Notes under the pieces: model-generated
The model's input: only the letters and a program-made list of their open reading frames with translations
Database searches by the model: none
Told to the model about the DNA's origin: nothing
Translations under genes and position numbers: made by a program
Shown: one piece after another, positions 1 to 5,366 of the stretch
Layout: every line of letters begins with the position of its first letter
How positions within the stretch are numbered: position 1 is the first letter of the stretch
DNA from: Streptomyces lilacinus
GTDB taxonomy: Bacteria; Actinomycetota; Actinomycetes; Streptomycetales; Streptomycetaceae
Assembly: GCA_000715685.1 (NCBI GenBank)
Contig: KL569512.1
Location: forward strand, 7,634 to 13,291
Length of the DNA: 5,658 nt
Direction of reading: 5' to 3'

Positions 1-2237
1 GAGGCCTCGTCCTCGGTGTCGACGACGAGCCGGCGGGTGGTCGCGAGCAGGCCCTCCGGGCCGCCGCCGTCCCGGGCGACGATCCGGTCGATCAGGGCGA
101 GCTGCTCGTCGTGCGGGAGCGCGGCCAGGCTGCGGCCCTCGACCGCCAGGATCTGGAACGGCGCCATGCGGATGCCGTCCAGCCCGTCCCCCTCCGCGCC
201 GCCGACGCTCCAGCAGTAGCGGCGGTACGCCTCGGTGAAGGCCTCGGCGTCCTCAGCCCGGCCGCGCTGGCGGTCGAGCAGGTCGGCCACGTCCACCCCG
301 CGGGCGGCGGCGGACTCCAGGGCGGCCAGCGCGTCCGGGAAGACCGCCCCGGAGGCGGCGCCCACGGCCGCGTACTGGTGGCGCAGCAGGCCCTGGGCCT
401 TGAGGGACCAGGGCATCAGCTCCGTGTCCAGCAGCAGCCAGTCGGTGTCCAGCTCCTCCCACAGGCCCGCCTCGCCGACGCACCGGCCCAGCCGCTCCAG
501 CACGCGGGCGGTCAGGGCGGAGTCGTCGAAGAAGGGCCGGCCCGTGCGGGTGTGGATCGTGCCGGGCACGCCGTCGACCGTGCCGAAGCGCTCGCGGGCC
601 ACGTCGGCGTCCCGGCAGACCAGGACCACCGCGCGGGAGCCCATGTGCTTCTCCTCGCAGATCACCTGGCGCACGCCGTCCGCGCGGTAGGCGGCGAAGG
701 CCTCCGCCGGGTGCTCCAGATGGCCCTCCTCGCGGGAGGTGGCGCAGGGCGCCATCGTCGGCGGGAGGTAGACCAGCTGGCGCGGGTCGACGGCGAAGCG
801 GCTCATGACCTCCAGGGCGGCCGCGGCGTTCTCCTCCTTCACCGCGACGCGGCCCAGGTGCCGGGTCTCCACCACCCGGCGCCCCGCCACGTCGGCGAGG
901 TCGAGCGGCCGGCCGTCGGCGCCGCCGGGCGCGTCCGACGCCAGCGGCCGCACCGGCTCGTACCAGACCTGCTCGGCGGGGACGTCGACGAGCTCGCGCT
1001 CGGGCCAGCGCAGGGCGGTCAGCTTGCCGCCGAAGACGGCACCGGTGTCCAGGCAGATGGTGTTGTTCAGCCAGACGGCCGAGGGCGTGGGGGTGTGGCC
1101 GTAGACGACGGCGGCCCGGCCGCGGTAGTCCTCCGCCCACGGGTAGCGCACGGGCAGGCCGAACTCGTCGGTCTCGCCCGTGGTGTCGCCGTACAGGGCG
1201 TGCGAGCGGACCCGGCCGGAGGTGCGGCCGTGGTACTTCTCGGGCAGGCCGGCGTGGCAGACGACCAGGGCGCCCCCGTCGAGGACGTAGTGGCTGACCA
1301 GCGACTCGATGAACTCCTTGGCCTTCTCGCGGAAGGCCGGGTCCTCGCGCTCCAGCTGCTCGACGGTCTCGGCCAGGCCGTGGGCGACCTTGACCTGGCG
1401 GCCGTTCAGGTAGCGGCCGAGCTTGTTCTCGTGGTTGCCGGGGACGCACAGGGCGTGGCCGGCGGCGACCATGCCCATGGCCAGGCGCAGCACGCCGGGG
1501 CTGTCGGGGCCCCGGTCGACGAGGTCGCCGACGAAGACGACGGTGCGCCCCTCGGGGTGGGCGGCGTCCACGGGCCGGCCGGCGTCGTCGCGCACGAGGG
1601 CGTAGCCGAGGGAGGTGAGCAGGCTCTCCAGCTCGGAGCGGCAGCCGTGGATGTCGCCGATGATGTCGAAGGGGCCGGTGAGGTGGCGCAGGTCGTTGAA
1701 CCGGCGCTGCCGGACGACCTCCGCCGACTCCACCTGGTCGGTGCCGCGCAGGACGTGCACGGTGCGGAAGCCCTCGCGCTCGAGGTGGCGCAGGGAGCGG
1801 CGCAGCTCGCGCTGGTGGCGCTGGATGACGCGGCGCGGGAGGGCGGCGCGGTCGGGGCGGGCGGCGTTGCGCTCGGCGCAGACGCCCTCGGGGACGTCGA
1901 GGACGATCGCGACGGGCAGCACGTCGTGCTCGCGCGCCAGGCCGACGAGCTGCTTGCGGGCGTCGGACTGGACGTTGGTGGCGTCGACGACGGTCAGCCG
2001 GCCGGCGGCCAGGCGCTTGCCGACGATGTAGTTCAGGACGTCGAAGGCGTCCTTGCTGGCGCTCTGGTCGTTCTCGTCGTCGCTGACCAGGCCGCGGCAG
2101 AAGTCGGAGGAGACGGTCTCGGTGGGCTTGAAGTGCCGGGCGGCGAAGGTGGACTTGCCGGAGCCGGTGGCGCCGACGAGGACCACGAGCGACAGGTCGG
2201 GCACGGCGAGGGGCGTGCGGGCACCGGGGGTGGTCAT
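1..2237 (-). CDS. pnkp: Pnkp, bacterial polynucleotide 5'-kinase / 2',3'-phosphatase / RNA ligase (C-terminus beyond window)
   Basis: This is the end-healing and sealing enzyme of bacterial RNA repair. It phosphorylates 5'-OH ends, removes 2',3'-cyclic or 3' phosphates, and ligates once Hen1 has activated it. The frame is open from ATG 2237 to the window edge, giving 745 residues; family members are about 850, so roughly the last 100 are missing. Kinase, about residues 15-170: P-loop GATGSGKST (22-30), SSDFCR (D45, R48), DATN (85-88), and an Arg-rich lid (VIQRHQRELRR, R140, R143). Binuclear metallophosphatase, about 188-420: GDIHG (D195, H197), GDLVDRG (D238, R242), GNHE (N268, H269), CHAG (H328), YGHT (H381), LDTG (D397). 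These match, at near-constant offset, the catalytic set I recall for Clostridium thermocellum Pnkp. Ligase, from about 480: LPPTMAPC (491-498), nucleophile motif KHMGSR (K530), and DTELMPW (604-610). All checked catalytic residues are present. The start overlaps the hen1 stop as ATGA and is preceded by a strong Shine-Dalgarno. Confidence 0.97.
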   Translation of the reverse strand, partial: MTTPGARTPLAVPDLSLVVLVGATGSGKSTFAARHFKPTETVSSDFCRGLVSDDENDQSASKDAFDVLNYIVGKRLAAGRLTVVDATNVQSDARKQLVGLAREHDVLPVAIVLDVPEGVCAERNAARPDRAALPRRVIQRHQRELRRSLRHLEREGFRTVHVLRGTDQVESAEVVRQRRFNDLRHLTGPFDIIGDIHGCRSELESLLTSLGYALVRDDAGRPVDAAHPEGRTVVFVGDLVDRGPDSPGVLRLAMGMVAAGHALCVPGNHENKLGRYLNGRQVKVAHGLAETVEQLEREDPAFREKAKEFIESLVSHYVLDGGALVVCHAGLPEKYHGRTSGRVRSHALYGDTTGETDEFGLPVRYPWAEDYRGRAAVVYGHTPTPSAVWLNNTICLDTGAVFGGKLTALRWPERELVDVPAEQVWYEPVRPLASDAPGGADGRPLDLADVAGRRVVETRHLGRVAVKEENAAAALEVMSRFAVDPRQLVYLPPTMAPCATSREEGHLEHPAEAFAAYRADGVRQVICEEKHMGSRAVVLVCRDADVARERFGTVDGVPGTIHTRTGRPFFDDSALTARVLERLGRCVGEAGLWEELDTDWLLLDTELMPWSLKAQGLLRHQYAAVGAASGAVFPDALAALESAAARGVDVADLLDRQRGRAEDAEAFTEAYRRYCWSVGGAEGDGLDGIRMAPFQILAVEGRSLAALPHDEQLALIDRIVARDGGGPEGLLATTRRLVVDTEDEA

Positions 2238-3733
2238 GCGGCCTTCGCCTCCTTCGTGGTCTCGTTCTTGCTGTTCTTGTCCGAGGTGCTGTTCATGTCG
2301 GTCTTGGTGAAGACGGCCATCTGGGTCGGCGGGCCCACCTCGGGGTCGTCGGGGCCGACGGGGGCGAACTCCACCGCGTAGCCGTGGCGCTCGGCGACCT
2401 GCTCCGCCCAGGCACGGAACTCGGCGCGGTCCCATTCGAAGCGGTGGTCGCCGTGGCGCACGTGGCCGGCGGGGAGGGACTCCCAGCGGACGTTGTACTC
2501 CACGTTGGGCGTGGTCACGACGACCGTCCCGGGGCGGGCCGCGCCGAACACCGCGTACTCCAGGGCCGGCAGCCGGGGCAGGTCGACGTGCTCTATGACC
2601 TCGCTGAGCACGGCCGCGTCGTACCCGGCGAGGCGGCGGTCGGTGTACGCGAGGGAGCCCTGGAGGAGGGTGACGCGTGCCGACTGGCGCTCGGGCATCC
2701 GGTCCAGGCGCAGCCGGCGCGAGGCCTCCTTCAGCGCGCGCATCGACACGTCGACGCCCACGATCTCGGTGAACCGCACGTCCTTGAGGAGCTCGCCGAC
2801 CAGCTGGCCCTGCCCGCAGCCGAGGTCGAGCACACGCGCGGCGCCCGCCCGGCGCAGGGCGTCGAGGATCGCCGTGCGGCGCTGAACGGCCAGCGGCACG
2901 GGCTTGTCCTGGGTGTCCGCGGCCTCGTCGACGGCGTTGTCGAGCTCCTCCGCGCGGGTGTCGTCGGCCTCGGCGAGCCGGGCCAGGGCGAGGCGGTCCA
3001 GGGCGTCGCGGGTGAGGCCCCAGCGGCGGGCGAGGTAGCGGCTGGTGATGAGCCGCTGCTCGGGGTGGCTCTCCAGCCAGCCCTCGCCGAAGCGCAGGAG
3101 CTTCTCCACCTCGTCGGGCGAAACCCAGTAGTGCTTGGCGTCGTCCAGCACGGGCAGCAGCACGTACAGGTGGCGCAGCGCGTCCGCGAGCCGCAGCTCG
3201 CCCTCGAGCTCCAGCGCGACGTACCGCGACTCGCCCCACTCGGGGAAGCGCTCGTCCAGGGCCACCGGGCGGGCGGCCACCTTCCAGCCCAGCGGGGCGA
3301 AGAGGCGCTCCACGAGCGCGGCGCCGCCCCGGGCGGGCAGCGAGGGCACCGTGATGCGCAACGGCCAGGTCCGGTCGGCCAGTTCGGGCCGGGCGGCGCA
3401 CTGTCCCTTGACGGCGCTGGAGAAGACGTTGCCGATGGCGACGGCCAGCAGCGAGGACGCGGCGTACGGCCGGTCGTTGACGTACTGCGCCAGCGCCGAG
3501 TCGGGGGCGCCGCCGCGGCCCTTGTCCCTGCCCCGGCGGACCAGCGCCACGGGATCCACCTCGAGGAGCAGCGCCGCCGTGCAGCGCTCCGCGCTCGCCT
3601 CGGGGTAGAGGACGTGCGCGGTGCCGTGGGAGGTGGAGAACCGCTGCGCCTTGTCAGGGTGCTTGTGCAGCAGGAATCCGAGGTCGGTGGCGGGGCGCCC
3701 GGCGGCGCCGGAGGTACTGATCGTCAGGAACAC
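2234..3733 (-). CDS. hen1: Hen1, RNA 3'-terminal 2'-O-methyltransferase and Pnkp ligase activator
   Basis: Hen1 uses SAM to methylate the 2'-OH of the 3'-terminal nucleotide at an RNA break, marking the repaired site against recleavage. Its N-terminal half also activates the Pnkp ligase. The protein is 499 residues, close to the family (C. thermocellum about 465). The N-terminal domain, about 1-260, opens with FLTIST and then DLGFLLHKHPDK (17-28). The C-terminal Rossmann methyltransferase has SAM motif I DLGCGQG (303-309). The Mn2+ ligands are E378, E381 and H382 in SEVIEH, and H430 in DHRFEW; all four lie at a constant +12 from the C. thermocellum residues as I recall them. I chose the GTG at 3731-3733 because family similarity begins there. 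The frame stays open to 3928, but that adds 65 Pro/Ser/Arg-rich residues that overlap the upstream gene antiframe and look unlike the family. No good Shine-Dalgarno precedes the GTG, which suggests leaderless translation. The last 23 residues are an odd Asn/Lys/Thr-rich tail. The stop shares four bases with the pnkp start. Confidence 0.96.
   Translation of the reverse strand: MFLTISTSGAAGRPATDLGFLLHKHPDKAQRFSTSHGTAHVLYPEASAERCTAALLLEVDPVALVRRGRDKGRGGAPDSALAQYVNDRPYAASSLLAVAIGNVFSSAVKGQCAARPELADRTWPLRITVPSLPARGGAALVERLFAPLGWKVAARPVALDERFPEWGESRYVALELEGELRLADALRHLYVLLPVLDDAKHYWVSPDEVEKLLRFGEGWLESHPEQRLITSRYLARRWGLTRDALDRLALARLAEADDTRAEELDNAVDEAADTQDKPVPLAVQRRTAILDALRRAGAARVLDLGCGQGQLVGELLKDVRFTEIVGVDVSMRALKEASRRLRLDRMPERQSARVTLLQGSLAYTDRRLAGYDAAVLSEVIEHVDLPRLPALEYAVFGAARPGTVVVTTPNVEYNVRWESLPAGHVRHGDHRFEWDRAEFRAWAEQVAERHGYAVEFAPVGPDDPEVGPPTQMAVFTKTDMNSTSDKNSKNETTKEAKAA
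2248..2254 (-). promoter_or_regulatory. Shine-Dalgarno of pnkp, inside the hen1 tail
   Basis: On the minus strand this reads AAGGAGG, a near-perfect anti-16S complement, with a 10-nt spacer to the pnkp ATG (2235-2237). It lies within the hen1 codons for the Lys-Glu-Ala tail segment. It fixes the pnkp start and, with the ATGA overlap, suggests translational coupling. Confidence 0.85.
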
Positions 3734-3740
3734 GCGGTCG

Positions 3741-3769
3741 ATTATCCCGGTCCGCTTGACCGGATTCCT
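3741..3769 (-). promoter_or_regulatory. Candidate hen1-pnkp promoter giving a leaderless mRNA
   Basis: Read on the minus strand, a -10-like GATAAT lies at 3746-3741, seven bases before the hen1 GTG, so transcription would start at or next to the start codon. Hen1 has no convincing Shine-Dalgarno, which agrees with leaderless translation, a common mode in Streptomyces. Seventeen bases upstream lies AGGAAT (3769-3764), a poor match to TTGACA but containing GGAAT, a core seen in some ECF-sigma -35 elements. The SigR -10 (GTT after 18-19 bases) is absent. The element overlaps the stop codon of the upstream methyltransferase gene. It is a motif-based prediction only. Confidence 0.4.
3747..3763. 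repeat. Perfect 6-5-6 inverted repeat in the mmuM-hen1 gap
   Basis: CCGGTC (3747-3752) and GACCGG (3758-3763) are exact reverse complements around a 5-base loop. Allowing one bulged C extends the pairing to 3744-3765. The palindrome fills exactly the 17 bases between the proposed -35 and -10 of hen1, where an operator could sit. It could instead be a weak stem after mmuM, but no T-tract follows on the minus strand, so I do not call a terminator. Confidence 0.6.
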
Positions 3770-4685
3770 ACTGCTTTTCCGCGGGCCCGACGAGGGCGGC
3801 GAGCTCGGCGATCCGCTCCGGGCCGACCCGGCAGCAGCCGCCGATGAGCCGGGCGCCGGCGGCTCGCCAGACGGCGACCCGGCCGGGGTCGAAGGTGGTA
3901 CGGCCCTTCCAGTCCCCTGTGCGCGCATCCCAGTCCTCCCCGCTGTTCGGATAGACCACGACCGGTTTTCCGGTGGCCCGGGCCGCGAGCTCCACGGCCC
4001 GGTCCGCGTCCTGCGGCGCGCAGCAGTTGACCCCGACGGCGACGACCTGGTCGTTGTCCGCGGCCACCGCGAACGCCTCGGTCAGCGGCTGTCCCGCCCG
4101 CGTGCTCTCCCCCGCCACGCTGTACGACAGCCACACCGGCACCTCGCAGTCCCGCGCCGCCCGCAGCAGCGCCCGGGCCTCGTCGACGTCCGGCACCGTC
4201 TCCAGCGCCAGGACGTCCGGCGCGGCCGCGGCCAGGGCCTCCACCCGGGGCCGGTGGAACCGCTCCAACTGCGCCACGCTCAGCCCGTACCGCCCGCGGT
4301 ACTCGCTGCCGTCCGCGAGCATCGCGCCGTACGGCCCGACGGACGCGGCGACCCAGACCTCCCGCTCGGCCCGGTCGGCCGCCCGGCGCGCCAGCTCCAC
4401 GCTCCGTCGCAGCAGCGCCTCGGACTCCCGGCGTCCCAGGCCGCGCCGGGCGAAGCCCTCGAAGGTGGCCTGGTAGCTGGAGGTGATGAGCACCCGCGCC
4501 CCGGCCTCGACGTAGGCCGTGTGGGCGGCCTCGATCTGTGCGGGGTCGTCGGCGAGCAGCCGGGCGGACCACAGCTCGTCCGACAGGTCGCAGCCCTGCG
4601 CCACCAGCTGGTTGGACAGCCCGCCGTCGAGGACCAGCGGGCCGCGGGCGAGCGCGGTGGCGAACGGCGTGGTGGACACGGTCAT
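3768..4685 (-). CDS. mmuM: Homocysteine S-methyltransferase (MmuM-like)
   Basis: This is a cytosolic zinc enzyme that moves a methyl group to homocysteine to form methionine; the family donor is usually S-methylmethionine, or sometimes SAM. The protein is 305 residues, the usual size of stand-alone family members (about 300-310). N-terminal GPLVLDGGLSNQL (15-27) is the family signature at the start of the TIM barrel, followed by TSSYQA, which is typical of this group. Zinc-binding cysteines appear in GVNCC (C221, with C222 adjacent) and GGCCR (C284, C285), the same arrangement as in betaine- and S-methylmethionine-dependent enzymes. I chose ATG 4685 because AGGAG lies 8 bases upstream. An overlapping GTG at 4688 is possible, and the in-frame extension to 4730 is rejected for lack of family similarity. 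The stop lies 34 bp from the hen1 start on the same strand, so read-through into hen1-pnkp is possible. No cobalamin or folate domain is present, which excludes a full-length MetH. The exact methyl donor cannot be decided from sequence alone. Confidence 0.93.
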   Translation of the reverse strand: MTVSTTPFATALARGPLVLDGGLSNQLVAQGCDLSDELWSARLLADDPAQIEAAHTAYVEAGARVLITSSYQATFEGFARRGLGRRESEALLRRSVELARRAADRAEREVWVAASVGPYGAMLADGSEYRGRYGLSVAQLERFHRPRVEALAAAAPDVLALETVPDVDEARALLRAARDCEVPVWLSYSVAGESTRAGQPLTEAFAVAADNDQVVAVGVNCCAPQDADRAVELAARATGKPVVVYPNSGEDWDARTGDWKGRTTFDPGRVAVWRAAGARLIGGCCRVGPERIAELAALVGPAEKQ

Positions 4686-4693
4686 CACGAGTG

Positions 4694-4698
4694 CTCCT
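4694..4698 (-). promoter_or_regulatory. Shine-Dalgarno of the homocysteine methyltransferase
   Basis: The minus strand reads AGGAG, with 8 bases to ATG 4685 (5 to the alternative GTG at 4688). This decides the start against the longer open frame, whose GTG at 4730 lies upstream of the site. Confidence 0.8.
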
Positions 4699-4829
4699 GG
4701 GTCGGCGGTGCGGCACGGCGCGGCTACCACTGGTGCGGGTGCCGCGGGTTGATGGGTGGGCCAGCCCGGCTGGGACTGGACCTGGGAGGAGATCAGCTCC
4801 AGGCGGTCGAGGTCGTCGAGGCCATGTCG

Positions 4830-4858
4830 CTCATCCTGCCCGATCGAACATCCGTCAA
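4830..4858 (-). promoter_or_regulatory. Weak candidate promoter of the homocysteine methyltransferase
   Basis: On the minus strand TTGACG (4858-4853) matches five of six bases of the -35 consensus. After 17 bases GATGAG (4835-4830) is a poor -10. If used, the transcript would carry a leader of about 135 bases before ATG 4685. I could not recognise a known SAM or SAH riboswitch in that leader. Confidence 0.25.
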
Positions 4859-4951
4859 CAGATCACCTCGGCCGCCGTCGCGCCCACTCCGGCCGGGTGA
4901 ATTTCCGCTGCTCCGACCGGCCCGCGGCGCACCCGCCAGTGTCCGGCGCGC

Positions 4952-5007
4952 CCGGTGTTCGTTGGCTCGGGCGGAGCCGGACCGCCCGGCCCGCGCACCG
5001 GTGTTCG
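4952..5007. repeat. Pair of 10-bp direct repeats, possible operator
   Basis: CCGGTGTTCG occurs exactly at 4952-4961 and 4998-5007, 46 bases apart start to start, within about 120 bases upstream of the small gene. A 5-bp inverted repeat sits between them. The spacing is near four and a half helical turns. Chance occurrence in GC-rich DNA is possible. Confidence 0.3.
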
Positions 5008-5061
5008 CCGCCGGGGGCGACGATCGCGATGCCGCCTGCCCGCACCGGGCGGGCGAGGGCC

Positions 5062-5068
5062 GAGGAGG
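5062..5068 (+). promoter_or_regulatory. Shine-Dalgarno of the small acidic gene
   Basis: GAGGAGG lies 5 bases before ATG 5074. It is a strong site and the main reason to accept the small frame as a real gene and to reject longer in-frame starts such as 4756. Confidence 0.8.
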
Positions 5069-5073
5069 CCACC

Positions 5074-5337
5074 ATGACCCAGGAAGCCGTGCCCGACGAG
5101 GCCGTGCCCGCCCAGGCCGCTTCCCCGCAGCAGGGCGCGCCCAAGGGCCTGCTGCAACAGATGGAGGAGCTGATGGCGGCGCTCAACGCCGATCTCACAC
5201 AGCTCGACGCCGACCTTCAGGCCTCGGACAGGCCGTACGCGGCCGAGGAGACCTCGCCCCGGGACGGCACCGGCACGAGCACCGGCACCGGCACGGACCC
5301 CGCGCACCGCACGGACCGTACGGACCGCACCGACTGA
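5074..5337 (+). CDS. Small acidic protein of unknown function (87 aa)
   Basis: I do not recognise this protein. It starts at ATG 5074 behind a strong GAGGAGG site. Residues 1-23 are Ala/Pro/Gln-rich and probably disordered. Residues 25-50 form a likely amphipathic helix (L26, M30, L33, L37, L41, L44, L48), roughly a heptad pattern with one stutter, so a short coiled coil or protein-binding helix is plausible. Residues 65-75 are a Gly-Thr run, and the end is three copies of Arg-Thr-Asp coded by 9-base repeats (5311-5334). There is no cysteine, signal peptide or membrane segment, so a lanthipeptide, thiopeptide or secreted protein is unlikely. It is divergent from the methyltransferase gene and convergent with the rightmost gene, 29 bp from its stop. 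Nothing ties it to RNA repair except position. The ribosome site and third-position G/C bias support a real gene. Confidence 0.72.
   Translation: MTQEAVPDEAVPAQAASPQQGAPKGLLQQMEELMAALNADLTQLDADLQASDRPYAAEETSPRDGTGTSTGTGTDPAHRTDRTDRTD
5266..5334 (+). repeat. Short tandem coding repeats at the end of the small gene
   Basis: A stretch built on ACCGGC-like hexamers encodes alternating Gly and Thr, with a Ser interruption. Then three 9-base units (first at 5308-5316) encode Arg-Thr-Asp. The units differ only at silent third positions, so they look like slippage-derived repeats kept in frame. Copy number is likely to vary between strains. Confidence 0.6.
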
Positions 5338-5366
5338 CGTACACCCACCCGCTCCTCCCGCGCTCC

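Larger units (their letters stand above)
4686..5073. other. Divergent intergenic region, 388 bp
   Basis: This lies between the leftward methyltransferase gene and the rightward small gene, and should hold both promoters. I see no RNA gene, transposon or long repeat. It contains a 10-base exact direct repeat CCGGTGTTCG (4952-4961 and 4998-5007), an inverted repeat GGCTC/GAGCC (4964-4968 / 4974-4978) between the copies, and a short stem CCAGC/GCTGG (4761-4765 / 4769-4773). The rightward gene has no convincing -35/-10 pair; a lone A/T-rich patch lies at about 4898-4906. Open frames across the region are high-GC artefacts without family similarity or ribosome binding sites. Confidence 0.6.

Noticed and set aside
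253..1449. Minus-strand 398-codon frame within pnkp
   Set aside because: It is out of frame with pnkp and Arg/Pro/Gly-rich, with no domain and no ribosome site.
111..2381. Long plus-strand frame of 756 codons opposite pnkp
   Set aside because: It is antisense to a gene with complete kinase, phosphatase and ligase motifs, its translation is low-complexity Ala/Gly/Val, and it has no family motif. It is a typical high-GC shadow.
3744..3765. Inverted repeat as an intrinsic terminator of mmuM
   Set aside because: No T-tract follows on the minus strand and the stem is short. The position inside a promoter-like element fits an operator at least as well.
2384..3847. Plus-strand 487-codon frame opposite hen1
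   Set aside because: It is antisense to the conserved Hen1 frame and has compositional bias only.
3734..3928. N-terminal extension of hen1 to an ATG at 3928
   Set aside because: The 65 added residues are Pro/Ser/Arg-rich, overlap the 3' end of mmuM in another frame, and lack Hen1 similarity, which starts at FLTIST after GTG 3733.
4686..4730. Extension of the homocysteine methyltransferase to GTG 4730
   Set aside because: The AGGAG site at 4694-4698 fits ATG 4685, and the extra 15 residues lack family similarity.
5074..5337. Small acidic protein as a RiPP precursor
   Set aside because: The helix followed by a Thr/Asp-rich tail resembles a leader-core layout, but there is no Cys and no ATP-grasp, lanthionine synthetase or other modifying enzyme in the window. 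The repeats are simple slippage-type units, so it is not called.
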